Part shown: piece after piece, positions 1 through 10,710 of the stretch
How positions within the stretch are numbered: position 1 is the stretch's first letter
How the letters are laid out: every line of letters begins with the position of its first letter
Assembly (NCBI GenBank): GCA_963573385.1
Contig: CAUYLG010033102.1
Coordinates: 1-64,000 of the forward strand
DNA length: 64,000 nt
Source of the DNA: Cacajao melanocephalus
Lineage: Eukaryota; Chordata; Mammalia; Primates; Pitheciidae
Direction of reading: 5' to 3'
Notes under the pieces: generated by a model
The model's input: only the letters and a program-made list of their open reading frames with translations
What the model was told of the DNA's origin: nothing
Databases searched by the model: none
Position numbers and translations under genes: made by a program

Positions 1-200
1 GCAGGCAGGAGAGTGAGTGTAGGGAGCTCCCCTTTATAAAACCATCAGATCTCATGAGACTTTCTCACTATCATGAGAACAGCACGGGAAAAACCTGCCC
101 CCATGATTTAATTACCTCTCACCGGGTCCCTCCCACCACATATGAGGATTATTAAAACTAGAGGTGAGATTTGGGTTGGGACACAGTCACATCATATCAT
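1..200 (-). mobile_element. THE1/MST-type MaLR LTR, partial
   Basis: Read on the minus strand this begins with the MaLR LTR start (TGATATG, ending near 200) and runs through the usual 'CCCACCCAAATCTCA' and 'GGGACCCGGTGAGAGG' blocks to the left edge of the window. Only the 5' half of the LTR is present; the rest lies outside. It is a non-coding endogenous retroviral remnant. Confidence 0.85.
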
Positions 201-204
201 CAGG

Positions 205-600
205 GCTTCTCAGAGACTCTCCCTCACTATTGCAAGATGGCTGCTAAGGCTCCATACATCATGTCTTAACAAATACACATACAAAATGCTAGGAAGGAGA
301 AGTCATGGCTTTTCCTCTTATCTATTTCCCTGATCACATAGAATATATCTTGCCCAGAAGGTCTCCAGCAGAGCTCTCCTCTGGTTTCATTGGCCAATGT
401 TGGGTCACATGACTATTGTCAGAGCTGCAAGGGAGGCTGTGGAAGTGAGAACCTGCATTTTCTGCCCCTATGGGCAATGAACTCTGCTGGCCTGAGGAAG
501 GGTGAGAAAATGGCTACTTGGTGAGCAACCAATAGCGTCCTCCAGAAATAACCTCTCCATAGTCCTTGTACTAAATCCCATGAGTCCTGCCTAGAATATA
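205..600 (-). mobile_element. Possible old medium-reiteration repeat
   Basis: The stretch contains 'CAAGATGGCTGCTAAGGCTC', 'TTCATTGGCCAATGTTGGGT' and 'CACATGACTATTGTCAGAG', a pattern shared by old LTR or DNA-transposon repeats read in reverse. I recognise the style but cannot assign a family. No open frame of note is present. Confidence 0.4.
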
Positions 601-1140
601 ATTCTTCAACTGGGCCCCCAGTGAGAGACACAGAAAGTTCCAAGCAGACAATCTTCTGTAAGTTAATATCCCCAATGAGATCCTGAGAAGTTAGCTACGA
701 ATCCACTCAAACGTCCCCACTGACTGCCATGGTCTTTTCAGAAATGGTTGGTCTTCACTTCTGATTCTCTGCTGCCCTTGGTTTCTAAGCCTTTATCTGG
801 GAGTTGTCCTCCTGAGCCTGACAAGAAGTCAGGTGTCTCTAAGTGGGGAGTGGAATGTGCCAGAGGGAATTGGAGACAGGTGAGTGCTATTTACCAGAAA
901 CACTTGGGTCTCCAAAGGGTACACTTGGATGGAACCTTGAAGTCTGATGAGGAATTTCAATCTGACCAGATTTAAAACAGTTTTCAATAGACAACACTTT
1001 CTTCAAAGGCCAATGTGGAAAACAAATCATCTTGGGAAAGTACTGGCTGAATCAGAAGATGAGGCCTAAGTCCTGTTCCTGTCTTCCTCCTTCCTCCCAG
1101 GAATAGCCACTGTTCCCGGGGAGCTAACTCCAAGCCAGAT
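600..1140. other. No recognisable feature
   Basis: Ordinary AT/GC mix. I see no repeat I can name and no coding signal. The short open frames at 748-975 and 984-1178 lack recognisable domains and are chance frames. Confidence 0.5.
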
Positions 1141-1145
1141 TTGGA

Positions 1146-1262
1146 GCCAAATTCATTTAATCCTCTCAGCATCTCCATGGAAGGGGTACGTTGTTATCGT
1201 CACTTAGCAGATGGGAAAACCGAGTTTTAGCAAATTTCAGTAACTTGCCCAAGGTAACTATT
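1146..1262 (+). mobile_element. MIR SINE fragment
   Basis: The diagnostic MIR core is visible in the forward sense: 'TCATTTAATCCTCTCAGCAT', then 'CAGATGGGAAAACCGAG', then 'GTAACTTGCCCAAGGTAAC'. It is diverged and short, as usual for this old mammalian SINE. Confidence 0.8.
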
Positions 1263-1479
1263 TCCCAACTCCTAACTTAAGATGAATGAAGGGCATAGTA
1301 CAGGCTTAGCAAGTTATTAGTAATTTGATAAGCAAATTTATTATTCATAATTATTATTAATGCTCTTGCCCATAACTTCTTATAGGTCCTAAGTGATTTC
1401 CTCTTTCCTCTGTCCCCTATTCCCCTTGGTCACTGTGGGTCAGTGATACAGGCCTTATTTCCATCTCCCCACTGTCTCA

Positions 1480-1790
1480 AACCCTGTTCTGCCTCAGGAC
1501 CTTTGTACTTGTTTCCTCTGCATGAAATGTTCTTTACCTAGCTCCTGCCCTTCTTCAAGCCTTAACTCAAAAAGCTTTTCCTAAACACCCTAAAGTACCC
1601 CCTGATTTTCTGTAACAGCACCCTATTTCTTTCATTGGGTTTCCATTGATATTGTCTTCTTACTTGCTTGTTCATCCCTTTCAAACCCTGCCAAGGCCTC
1701 TCGGAGGTCAGAGACTTTATTATCAATTATCATCTTTGGTTAGAACAATGCCCAGCACATAATAGATACTCAGTAAATTTGCTGAATACC
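1480..1790 (+). mobile_element. L2 LINE 3' end
   Basis: Forward L2 3' sequence: 'CTGCCTCAGGACCTTTGTAC', then 'CTCTGCATGAAATGTTCTTT', and near the end 'AACAATGCCCAGCACATAAT' and 'AGATACTCAGTAAATTTGCT'. The Alu monomer at 1794 starts immediately after the L2 tail. Confidence 0.85.
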
Positions 1791-1793
1791 CTT

Positions 1794-1930
1794 GGCCAGG
1801 GGCAGTGGCTCACTCCTGTAATTTGGAAAGCTTTGGCACTTTGGGAAGCTGAGGCAGGAGGATCACTTGAAGCCAGGACTAACCTGGACAACACAGCAAG
1901 ACCCTGTCTCTACAAAAAAAAAAAAAAAAA
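1794..1930 (+). mobile_element. Alu-related monomer (FLAM/AluJ-like)
   Basis: A single Alu arm: 'GGCCAGGGGCAGTGGCTCAC' at the start, 'TTTGGGAAGCTGAGGCAGGA' in the middle, and a run of A from about 1914 to 1930. It is only about 120 bp plus tail, with no second arm, which fits a free left Alu monomer or a truncated AluJ. Confidence 0.8.
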
Positions 1931-2027
1931 TTAAGCTGCAACCCAACTCCAAGTTTGAGTAGCTCAAAAGCCTGTAGCTATGATCACCTAACTAGGAATT
2001 TCTTGGAACACAAATTAGAAAACAGTG

Positions 2028-2110
2028 ATCTAATCTAATCCTCTCATTTTAAAGATAGGAAAAAAAGGCCAAAAGGGGTTTTCCCCCTAAGATTATAAAA
2101 TAAACTAGTA
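2028..2110 (+). mobile_element. MIR fragment
   Basis: A short MIR core: 'TCTAATCCTCTCATTTTAAA' followed by 'GATAGGAAAA', matching the 'CTCATTTTACAGATGAGGAAA' block. It is weak because only this block is preserved. Confidence 0.55.
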
Positions 2111-2159
2111 GCTGAGTTAAAAAAGAAAAAAGGACGGAGACTGAAGACTCCATTTCACA

Positions 2160-2332
2160 AGTCAAACGACCTTTGAAAAGCCAGTTAACATATCTAGCCT
2201 GTTTTCTCATTTGTAAAATATTGATAAGGCAGCCTACCTCGGAGAATACTTTTGAGGCTTGCATGAAATCAGGCAGGCAAAAGAGGCCGGCACAGGGCCT
2301 AGCCCACAGTGAGCACTCAGGAAAAGACAGCT
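2160..2332 (-). mobile_element. MIR SINE
   Basis: Antisense MIR: 'GTTTTCTCATTTGTAAAATA', 'GCAGCCTACCTCGGAGAATA' and 'GGGCCTAGCCCACAGTGAGC'. These match the reversed 'TTTCCTCATCTGTAAAATGG ... CCTGGCACATAGTAAG' order of the family. Confidence 0.75.
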
Positions 2333-2506
2333 GCACTCGAATCCCAGGCTGGTGTTCTTCATTTCGACCATGCTCTCGCAGGGAGTGATTCCCTTCACAA
2401 CATGATGCATTACTCTCAACACATCACTTTTGCAAGGGCATGTTTTTGCACTCAGTTTCTTATGGCAGCACTACAGGAGACTCACCAAACAATAAACGAG
2501 TAGAGT

Positions 2507-2898
2507 CCTGTCTCAGTTCATTTCTGCTGCTCTAACACAATATCTAAGACTGGGTCATTCACAAAGAACAGAGATCTATTTTCTCACAGTCATGGAGGCT
2601 GAGAAGTCCAAGATCAAGGCACCGACACATTCAGTGACTGCTAAGGGCTACTCTCTGCTTTAAGATGGCGCCTGATTGCTGTGTCCTCGTATGGCAGAAG
2701 GCAGAGGGGCAAAGGGGATCTTGTTAGTTCCCTTGAGCCCTTTTATAAGGGTACTTATCCCATTCATGAGAGGTAGAGCCTTCATGACTTCATCAGCTCC
2801 TAGAGGCCCCAGTTCTTAATGTTATCACATTGGCAGTTAAGTGTCAACATGTGAATTTGTGGATGGAGGAGGTAGGGAACACATTCAGACCATAGCAG
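2507..2898 (-). mobile_element. MaLR LTR (MST/MLT1-like), near complete
   Basis: On the minus strand this runs from 'TGCTATGGTCTGAATGTG' (near 2898) to the 3' end near 2507 ('...GAACTGAGACAG'). In the forward reading 'CACAGTCATGGAGGCTGAGA', 'AGTCCAAGATCAAGGC' and 'TGAGCCCTTTTATAAGG' are typical of the reversed LTR. About 390 bp, non-coding, consistent with a solo LTR. Confidence 0.8.
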
Positions 2899-2899
2899 G

Positions 2900-3335
2900 T
2901 CCTAACAACTTACTTGTGAATTCCTGGTTCAGAGATCAGTGTGCAGCCCACTGCATCAAGTCCTAGGTCAGCCAACGAAAGCTGTGTTGAACGTATTCTG
3001 CAGCGAAAACACTGGTGGAGAAGCCTGGAGAAACAGGGGCCTGCAGCACCCAGTAACTGACAAGGTAGAAAAGCAGCCATCAGGTGTTGTCAGGATTGCG
3101 GTGGGTGGGGTGACAGAGAGTATGAAGGGAAGGTGGAAGTGGAGGCAGGTGACTACACCTTCAGCTGATGTGATGAAATCCAGCTGGTTTCCCAGGCTGG
3201 GATGCCTTTTGCTTTCCACAATAGGAATGGCCAGTAGCTGCCAGCCTGTGGTGGAAAGAAGCAACTGGAGATTGCAAACTCTTCTCTGCTATCTTAACAG
3301 GCAATAGGATATCTGGATTGCCACTGCAGGCTCTA
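2900..3335. other. No recognisable feature
   Basis: Open frames on both strands (2939-3307 plus, 122 codons; 2968-3264 minus, 98 codons) overlap each other and have no recognisable motif. The mutual overlap and lack of similarity suggest chance. No repeat identified. Confidence 0.45.
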
Positions 3336-3339
3336 GGGT

Positions 3340-3505
3340 CACAAAGACACAGGTTCAAGTTCTGCCTCTGCCTCTCACCAGCTGTGCTACATTGAACATG
3401 TAACCTGAATTTCTGCCTGTCTTGGTTTCCTCCTCTATGAAAAAGGAATAACCAGTACTCACAGAACTGAGTTACTGAGGTTTAAAAGGAACAATACATG
3501 GGAGG
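3340..3505 (-). mobile_element. MIR SINE
   Basis: Antisense MIR order is seen: 'TTCTGCCTCTGCCTCTCACC', 'AGCTGTGCTACATTGAAC', 'GTTTCCTCCTCTATGAAAAA', then 'GAGTTACTGAGGTTTAAAAG'. Divergent but collinear with the family. Confidence 0.7.
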
Positions 3506-3509
3506 CTCC

Positions 3510-4480
3510 CTGCATAGTTATTGCCATCAACCTGGCTTCAATGAGGTTAGCAATTGATATCAATTTATACAGTTCTAGAGAAATGCTTCAAAGTAAAAGG
3601 CTGACAAATAGGGATACACAAAGGCACAAACGGTGGCGAATTTTGCTTTCTCTGCTTGTCTTTTTGCTCTTTGCAAGCAAGAAGGCAGGCAAGATTCAGC
3701 TTGTCCTCAGCCTTTACGGCCACCTCATTTCAAAACAACCTCAGGCCACGGAGATGGAACCTGCAGCTTTCTCAGAAACCAAACTTTTCCATTTCAGGCT
3801 GCATGAATGGAGCAGACCTATTATTTGCTGCATGTTCCTACGGGTGCCAGCAAAGCACAACTTCGAGGAATGGGATCAGTAACCTGAGTGAGAGAACTGA
3901 AAAGGCAAGTCTGACTTTATCTCCATCTGTCCTGTTCCAGTGAACAATGAAAGCACAGTAAAGGGAAACGCTGTTTCTTCCATGTTTGTGCCAGTCCTTC
4001 CCTGCTGGGTACTATTATTAGCGGCAGTATTAATAAACGCCTCTGACATGCAGTCAAGGTTCAGAATGCTGGAGAGTTACAGGGCATGCCAAACACATTA
4101 AGTGCCTGCCCCCAGGGCTGACGGGCACGAAGGCAATGGCAGAAACATTCTGACCAGGGAGGAGTGATTGCAGGTGAGGTAAGGAGATCTTTTTTTTCCA
4201 GGGCTGTGCTGGAAATGAAAGAGACAAGCCTTGGCACTCACCATGTGGCTGCTCCTCCGATTCTATTCTTGGGAAATCACTGGAGAGATGCTAGAAGACA
4301 AATGACAGTCCACTTTGAATGTCAGCTCTACCATCCTGGAGCCTTGGGGGAAAGCTAAAGATATGTCCAGGCTTATGGCTAAATAAGGTTAGGCTGGGAC
4401 AGAGACTGCTCATGGTCCCCCAGAGGCTATATTCTTAGAAACACAGCTCTAAGTTAGCAGGGAACTCTTAGACATAGGAC
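3510..4480. other. Apparently unique sequence
   Basis: About 1 kb without a repeat I can name. The frame at 3541-3882 (113 codons, plus) is the longest here. It starts MRLAIDINLYSS and has a short hydrophobic stretch but no family resemblance, and overlaps a second frame at 3656-3943. I treat both as non-coding. Confidence 0.4.
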
Positions 4481-4489
4481 TCCTCAAGG

Positions 4490-4885
4490 GTGAGATAGAG
4501 ACACCTACCCAGGAGTTCACGGCAGTAGGTGAGGTCACAGGACTGGGCTCTGGCCAATGGGTTGAGACCAGAAGTGATGACTGATGACCATGACTTCCAA
4601 ATCACAGTTTTTGTTGGTTGTTGTTTTAATCCAGCAGCACAAAGACTTCCATTCTGACTTTTCCCCTCCCACCAGCTGGAAAACTGGAACAACTGAAGCA
4701 GCCACCTCAGGCCCAGGAAAAAAAAAGCCACATGCTAAAAGTTGCACATCTATCCAGCCAGCAACCAAACACCAGCTCTAAACCTCTCAGCTCTAAACCT
4801 CTAAACCTCTGCCCCATGGCATGGAATAAAAGCAAATTTCTCTCCTACTTAAGCCACTCTGTTTTGGAGTCCCTTTCTTATAGTA
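4490..4885 (+). mobile_element. Medium-reiteration repeat, family uncertain
   Basis: Carries 'CTCTGGCCAATGGGTTGAGA', 'CCAGAAGTGATGACTGATGA', an AATAAA-type signal in 'ATGGAATAAAAGC', and 'TTAAGCCACTCTGTTTTGGA'. The same order recurs at 37105-37430, so this is an interspersed repeat, probably an old LTR or L1 3' segment. Near 4772-4810 there is a small tandem duplication of 'CTCTAAACCTCT' units. Confidence 0.55.
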
Positions 4886-5079
4886 GCTTATCTGATACCG
4901 CATTCAGAGATGCGGCTTTGAACTTGAGTGAGAGAGCAATGTACTGTGTTTGTAAAAGGCCAAAAGTTTATCCACATTACCTTCACTTTGTTCCTGTCTC
5001 CCTTCCTCACATGCTGGGCTCTGGCTGGACTGGCCACTTTTCTGTTGTTGAACTCCTTCACTTCTCTCCCACCTCGGAG

Positions 5080-5214
5080 TCCTTTGCCAGGAATGCTCTG
5101 TCTTGTCACTCTTCCCTTTGTTGACTCATTACCCTCAGGTCTTAGTTTACAAGTCACATTCTCAGAGAGACCTTCTTGGACCGTCCCATATATATTCATT
5201 TTCTATGGTACATA
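5080..5214 (+). mobile_element. L2 LINE, left part (split)
   Basis: Forward L2: 'GCCAGGAATGCTCTGTCTTG', 'ATTACCCTCAGGTCTTAGTT' and 'CATTCTCAGAGAGACCTTCT'. The element stops at the MLT1-type LTR and resumes at about 5745, so it was split by that insertion. Confidence 0.75.
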
Positions 5215-5735
5215 ACCAGTGACTGTAAACTTAGCGGCCAAAACACCACAAATTTATTACCTCATGAATTCTGCAGGTCGGAAGTCTGCCACGTTATCTA
5301 GGTCTTCTTCTCAGGATCTCACAAGGCTGCAGTCAAGGTGTCAACTAGTTGTATCCTCAGCTGGAGTCTCAACGGGGCAAGGATCCACTTCCAAGTTTCC
5401 TTGGGTGTCGGTGGAATCCGCTTCCTTCTGGCTGTGTGACGAAGGTCCCCATTTCCTTGCTAGCTTTCAGCTCCTAGAAGCTACTCTTTGGTTTTTGCCA
5501 CACAGCTCCCTTCAAAGGCAGCTCACGACAATAGGGCACCAATCCAATAAGATATAATATAATATAATAGTCTTATTATATAATGTAACCTAATCAAGTG
5601 TGACCATCCCATCATATTCGTGGGCCCTGCCCACATTCAAGGGGAAGGGATTCTCAGGGCAGGAAGTGGGTGAAGGGAACCAGCGCTTGGCAGCCATCTT
5701 AGAATTCAGCCTAGCACCCAGAGGAAACAGGCCTG
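5215..5735 (-). mobile_element. MLT1-type MaLR LTR
   Basis: The reversed LTR starts with 'AAAACACCACAAATTTATTA', 'CCTCATGAATTCTGCAGGTC', then 'GGATCTCACAAGGCTGCAGT' and ends with 'GGCAGCCATCTTAGAATTC'. It splits an L2. Inside, 5545-5590 is an AT-rich run of ATATA-type units with small inverted repeats. Confidence 0.65.
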
Positions 5736-5744
5736 CCCTCCATG

Positions 5745-5945
5745 TTGGTCCTTGTTCCTATTTCTTGTTTAATCTCATCACCGCTCTCATCGGTTTCAAT
5801 TATACCTTTTTTTGTTTACTTGTTGTATGTCTGTCTTTCCCACTAGATTGTAAGCCTCATGTCTTTATAGTCAGGTCCCAGTATGAAGACTGGTACAAAG
5901 TAAACACTTAATAAATAACTGTTGAATGAACAAATGAATCAATGG
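5745..5945 (+). mobile_element. L2 LINE, right part (3' end)
   Basis: Continues the L2 of 5080-5214: 'CTTTCCCACTAGATTGTAAG' and the tail 'AACACTTAATAAATAACTGT' then 'TGAATGAACAAATGAA'. Same strand and correct order, which supports one element interrupted by an LTR. Confidence 0.85.
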
Positions 5946-5949
5946 GCCC

Positions 5950-6090
5950 TGTAACACGGCAAGGAAGACATTAGCTCCATTACAGAAATGGGGAAATGAC
6001 TTTTGGAGAGTTAACCAGCCTACCCAGTTAGAGAAAGAGCCTAGACTGAGCTAGAATCCAGGCTGAGTCTTCAAGCTTGTGGTGCCCAGT
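5950..6090 (+). mobile_element. MIR fragment
   Basis: Forward MIR 3' half: 'CTCCATTACAGAAATGGGGA', 'GAGAGTTAACCAGCCTACCC', and 'CTAGAATCCAGGCTGAGTCT'. Moderately diverged. Confidence 0.65.
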
Positions 6091-6099
6091 AATCTCCGA

Positions 6100-6480
6100 A
6101 AAGCTTCATTCCCGGTAGGCGGTAGAGCTCCTGAGGCACTGCCTAGATGGTTAATAATAACAGGGCAAGACTGTGTGTGTGGCATGTCTGAAATTCAGGC
6201 GCACCAAGATTCCAGGCACTACCCTTGGTCACATGCCCCACTGTAACGTGCCCCAACCCGTGCAGACTCTTATGTCCAACTGACCATTTGACATCTCCAC
6301 CTGGATGCCTAAAAGGTTCCTGCAACTTAACCTGTCCAACATCAGGCTTCTGCTTCCCTGCACCTTCCCTCCCTCAGAGCCGCCTCCCTGCCTGCCTTCT
6401 CCACTGAGCAAAATGCTTTCACCCTTCCAGCTGCTCACATCAATATCCAGTCTTTACCTCTCCGCTCCCTCTCCAATCTG
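6100..6480. other. No recognisable feature
   Basis: Pyrimidine-rich unique-looking sequence. Short open frames on both strands overlap one another and show no domain. It may be distant L2 sequence upstream of the next entry. Confidence 0.4.
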
Positions 6481-6484
6481 ATCC

Positions 6485-6771
6485 TTGCAGTCATCCCTCA
6501 CATCCAATTCAGCATTCAATAGTGACCGATTCTCACCTCCCCCAGCACCCATCTTGCTCTCTTGCCCTTTCAATTTATTCTCTTCACGGTAGCTAGATAG
6601 GAGCTTTTAAAGCATTAATTTGTCCTCTATTCAAAACCCTCCAGAATCCCCCTTCTCATTTGGAGGAAAATCTAGTTTTGTAAAGCCTATATGCACTTGA
6701 GAACTCTAGTCCCTGCCTGTCCACCCTGAGCCTGCCCTGGCTTTATGGCAAACTTGCTGGTCTCCTTGTGG
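6485..6771 (+). mobile_element. L2 LINE, left part (split by Alu)
   Basis: Forward L2: 'CTCTATTCAAAACCCTCCAG', 'CCTGTCCACCCTGAGCCTGC' and 'ATGGCAAACTTGCTGG'. The element continues at 7088 after the Alu, in frame with the expected order of L2 3' blocks. Confidence 0.75.
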
Positions 6772-7087
6772 TTTTTTTTTTTTTTTTTTCCCCCAGACAG
6801 GGTCTCCCTCTGTCGGCTAGATAGGAGTGCAATGGTATTATCATAGCTCACTGCAACCTCTGCCTCCTGGACTCAAGCAACCCTCCTTATCTCAGCCTTC
6901 TGAGTAGCTGGGACTACAGGTGTGTACCACCATGCCTGGCTAATTACAAAAAAAAAATATTTTTTTTTGTAAATATGGGGTTTTGCTATGTTGCCCAGGC
7001 TGGTCATGAACTCCCGGGCTTGAGCAATACTCCTGCCTCAGCCCCTCAAAGTGCTGGGTTGACAGGTGTGAACCTCTGCACCTGGCC
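6772..7087 (-). mobile_element. AluJ-type dimer
   Basis: Poly-T at 6772-6789, then reversed right and left arms ('GACAGGGTCTCCCTCTGTCG', 'GCCTGGCTAATTAC', 'GTTGCCCAGGCTGGTCATGA'), ending with CCTGGCC at 7087. A/T run around 6946-6970 marks the mid-element linker. Old substitutions suggest the J subfamily. Inserted in L2. Confidence 0.93.
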
Positions 7088-7348
7088 TCCTTCTGGTTTC
7101 TTGAACACAACAAGCAAGCTCTCTGCTCTGGAACATTCAACGTTTTCCTGCCTGAAACACCCTTTCCCTTACTATCTGCTTGACCTGCACCTTTGCTTCT
7201 CCCAGTCCTGTGAGATGTCACTTTATCAGTGATCCCTAACCAACCCTTTCCTCCCTCAGTCTGCCTTCTCATTCTCCAGAGCATGTATGCCCATCCTTTT
7301 TAAAAATAAGTTATTTGCAATTCTGTTTATTTGCTTATTGTCTGCATA
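7088..7348 (+). mobile_element. L2 LINE, right part
   Basis: Continues the L2 of 6485-6771: 'GAAACACCCTTTCCCTTACT', 'CCTGTGAGATGTCACTTTAT', 'TGATCCCTAACCAACCCTTT', and 'TTATTTGCTTATTGTCTGCA'. It ends where the next LTR begins. Confidence 0.8.
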
Positions 7349-7351
7349 CCC

Positions 7352-7763
7352 TGTATTAGTTTGCCGGAGCTGCCATAACAAAGTGCCACAGACTGTGTGG
7401 TCTAAACAACAGAACTTCATTATCTCACAGTGCTGGAGGCTGGAAGTCCAAAATTAATATGTCAACAGGGCTAGTTTCTTCAGAGGGCTGTGAAGACGGG
7501 ACCCGTTCCAGGCCTCTCTCCCTGGTTTGTACGTGTCCATCTTCTCCTTGTGTGTCTTCAGATCGTCTTTTTTCTGTGTCTGTGTCCAAATTTCCCCGGC
7601 GTATAAGGATACCAGTCCTACTGGATTAGAGCCCACCCTGATGATCTCATTTTTATATAATTACTTCTAAAGACCCTATCTTCAAATAAGGTCACTTTCT
7701 GAGACACTGGGGGTTAGAACTTGAACATATAAATTTTGTGAAGACAGAATTCAACCCACAACA
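7352..7763 (-). mobile_element. MLT1-type MaLR LTR, full length
   Basis: Reversed LTR, beginning 'TGTATTAGTTTGCCGGAGCT' (7352), 'GCCATAACAAAGTGCCACAG', then 'GAGGCTGGAAGTCC' and 'CAAATAAGGTCACTTTCTGA', ending 'TTCAACCCACAACA'. TG...CA ends are intact at about 412 bp, so it is a solo LTR. The small open frame inside is meaningless. Confidence 0.88.
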
Positions 7764-7769
7764 TTCTCT

Positions 7770-8715
7770 CAAAAAGAACACAAACATCATTCATCTGGTC
7801 CAAAGAAAGCACTTGCTAATCTTTCTCGAATGAGTCAATGTCCAAATATTCACCACTTTTATGATCATCAATGTTATTATCATAATCATCCAGAAACCTT
7901 TAACTGGCATTTCTATACTTCTACGGGATACTGATGATTGGTATTAATTGTGATATCCTGAAATTCTGTAAAGATCCTCAGACATCATTTGACTAAGTGG
8001 ATAAAGATTATGCAAAGGCTATAAGCTCAGTATACTTTTAATGTTGAGTATACTTTGTTTTATTCTACCAAAATAAAATTTGGCCATTCATAGATAGGAT
8101 TTTATACTACTTGCCAAATATCTAGAATATTTGTTTTTACTCTAGTCTAAAAGAACTCGAGGGTTTAAGTAACATACCAAAAACAGGATTTCAATAAAAT
8201 GAGAATAAAAACAGATAAACCTGGATTAAGCAAAGAAAAGCAAATGCACTTATCATGGGAGTCACTATAATTGCTCTATTTCAGCATAAATTCATATTAA
8301 AAATTGGGGGCAACACAGCAACTGATAAAAACAATATCTCAGATGCAGATTTATAGCAGTTCTTCAGGAGACAGAAGATTGTACCTTGTGTGAAACTCAA
8401 AGAAATCTCCACCTCTGGCAGCCATAGGGCACAATTGTCTGATGCATCATTTCAACATCTTTCCCAACGGCTTCACTAAGAATTCAGAAGAATCCAGGCT
8501 GTTTCTTGCATCCAGCTTCATAAAAGTCAGGCAACAACATTAAAACATTACTGCAGGTAGCATTCGAGGTCTGTGATGCAAATTAACTACAGCACATAGA
8601 CTATGTAGTGGACTAAATAGATACCACGTTTCCTAAATTCTCTCCCACAAATCTCATTGCTTTTCAGCTGGCCTCTGCAAGGATGGGCTCTAGCACAATT
8701 GTTAAGGGAGTCTGA
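7770..8715. other. Apparently unique AT-rich sequence
   Basis: About 950 bp of AT-rich DNA with no long open frame and no repeat I can name. Confidence 0.5.
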
Positions 8716-8717
8716 TT

Positions 8718-8906
8718 CTGGCTTTTAGTCCAGGTTCCTCTACCTCTAAGCTGTGTGACCTAAGACAGTCACGCATCTATAAAATGCGATGATTATCATG
8801 CTTATTTGGTAGGTTTGTGATTTAAAGGATTAAATCACATAATGTATGTGAAGCTTTTAACACAATGCCTGGCACATGATAAGCACTCAGTAATGTTAGT
8901 AGTGAT
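8718..8906 (-). mobile_element. MIR SINE
   Basis: Antisense MIR, well ordered: 'AAGCTGTGTGACCTAAGACA', 'ATCTATAAAATGCGATGATT', 'AATGCCTGGCACATGATAAG' and 'CACTCAGTAATGTTAGTAG'. Confidence 0.88.
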
Positions 8907-8934
8907 TCATTGTAGAGTATTCTTAGACCACAGG

Positions 8935-9006
8935 GGTGTGTGTGTGTCTGTGTGTGTGTGTCTGTGTGTGTGTGTGTGTGAGAGGTAGAGAGAAAGAGAG
9001 AGAGAA
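8935..9006 (+). repeat. (TG)n microsatellite followed by (GA)n
   Basis: An interrupted TG run from 8935 to 8980 (with three TCTG-type breaks) is followed directly by an AGAG-rich run to about 9006. The interruptions suggest an older, less mutable tract. Confidence 0.95.
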
Positions 9007-9249
9007 ACTACATAGGAGAGTGGTAGAGTTCACATTTCTTTATGAAAACCAAGGTGCCCAAATGGTATGCCTGCTTAAATAGAAGGCTACACTCTGTTCA
9101 CATGTTCCCATGAAATAGGAATACAGGGGAATCTGTTCTAGTTTCACTAGAACACCCTGTTCTCTGATAGACAACAGTGTGTTAACAGTATTTATGATTT
9201 TCCAAAAGTAATGTTCTCATTATGATCATCAGTTTCATTTCTTGGTATT

Positions 9250-10110
9250 AATTCAGCCCATTAAATGGAAAACAGAGACACTAATTACCCAAACACCACC
9301 AAAAACCTTTGTACAGACAACCCATCTGTTGTATAATCAAGGATTTGACTGGCCTTTGTACCTGGCTTCTGAGACGGAGACTCTGAGTTCCTGGAATTTC
9401 CCAGGTAATAGGACTGTTTGTCGTTCACAGGTCTCTTGTATCACACCTGAGTGTAAACGATGAGGTAGCTCAGGGTAGAATATGATCTCAGAAAGAACAA
9501 CTATGTGATTAGAAGGTTGGAGCTATGAGCCAGCTCAGTCTCTGGAGAGAAAGGGGGGAGTTCGAGGTTGCGTTTAATGACATGGTCCATGATTCACTCA
9601 GTCATGCCTACATAATGAAATCCCAGTAAAAACGATGGACACTAAGGCTCCGTGGAGCTTCCTAGCTGATGAACACATTGATATCCATGGGGACAGGATA
9701 TGGAAGCTCTGCAATTGGGGCCCACCCAGACTTCACTTATGTGTGTCTTCTTTTGGCTGGTCCTGATCTGTACCCTTCATAATAAAACTAGAATCATAAA
9801 TACAGCATTTTTCTGAGTTTTGTGACTCATTCTAGCAAATTGCTCAAACTGACAATATTATGGGAAGCCCCTAGATTTGTAGTTCACTGGTCAGAAGTGC
9901 CAGCAGCCTTGGAACTGAAGGAGGGACAGTCTTGTTAGAAACCACGCCCTTAAAACCTGTGGAGTCTGATGTTAACTCCAGGTGGTCAGGATGAGAACTG
10001 AATCTCAACACACCTGTTGATGTCAAAATACCATCTGAGTGCTCTTGGGGGTCTTCAGAACCCTTAATCCTGGCTGTGGAATACATACCTGAGACAGAGG
10101 AGAGGCCTCA
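9250..10110 (+). mobile_element. LTR-like repeat, probably ERVL class, family uncertain
   Basis: The segment has the look of a proviral LTR: 'CATGGTCCATGATTCACTCA', 'TGCCTACATAATGAAATCCC', 'TGGAGCTTCCTAGCTGATGA', an AATAAA signal at 9781-9786, and then 'TTTGTGACTCATTCTAGCAA' and 'GATGTTAACTCCAGGTGGTC'. The order matches LTR families I know, but I cannot give a name. Borders are approximate and no internal retroviral gene is seen. Confidence 0.6.
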
Positions 10111-10272
10111 GGATGTTTGGGGTCCCAGAGTTCTATTCAAAGCTATCAACAATTCCCCTTTTCCCCAGTCATCACCATCACTACCACCACCAAAGGGATC
10201 GCCACTGGTACATGGCAGTCAGCACTCTCAACAGCCTTACTTCCTGACCCCTTGTAGCAAGTCCTCTGTCTG

Positions 10273-10407
10273 TGATGAGGCAGAATTCACCAAACCCTGG
10301 GCTAGCCATTAGGAAGGAACTTGAGAAAGATTATAAGACTGATGAGACAATTTTCATTCAGATTACGGGTTAAAATTAAGCCCACATTTATGATGATAGA
10401 ATATTAT
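10273..10407 (+). repeat. Duplicated segment, copy A
   Basis: About 135 bp that recurs at 13057-13195 with roughly 85% identity and small indels. Shared blocks include 'GAATTCACCAAA', 'TATAAGACTGATGAGACA' and 'AAGCCCACATTTATGATGAT'. Copy A is cut by the Alu at 10417. It may be the tail of the preceding LTR-like repeat. Confidence 0.8.
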
Positions 10408-10416
10408 TAGTATCTT

Positions 10417-10710
10417 TTTTTGTTTTTAAGACAGAGTCTTACTCTGTCGCCCAGGCTGGAGTGCCGTGGCATGATCTTGCCTCACTGCAACCTCTGCCTT
10501 CCAGGTTCAAGGGATTCTCCCTGCCTTAGCCTCCCAAGTAGCTGGGATTACAGACACCACCACCATGTCCAGCTAATTTTTGTATTTTTAGTAGAGATGG
10601 AGTTTTGCCATGTTGGCCAGGCTGATCTCAAACTCCTGACCTCAAGTCAGTCTATGCAACTCAGCCTCCCAAAGTGCTGGGATTACAGGTGTGAGCCACC
10701 ACACTCAGCC
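10417..10710 (-). mobile_element. AluS-type dimer
   Basis: Starts with a T-rich tract and runs through reversed Alu arms to 'CACACTCAGCC'. Target duplication TAGTATCTT at 10408-10416 and 10714-10722. Full length, few CpGs left, S-like. The open frame across it is an antisense Alu frame and not a gene. Confidence 0.93.
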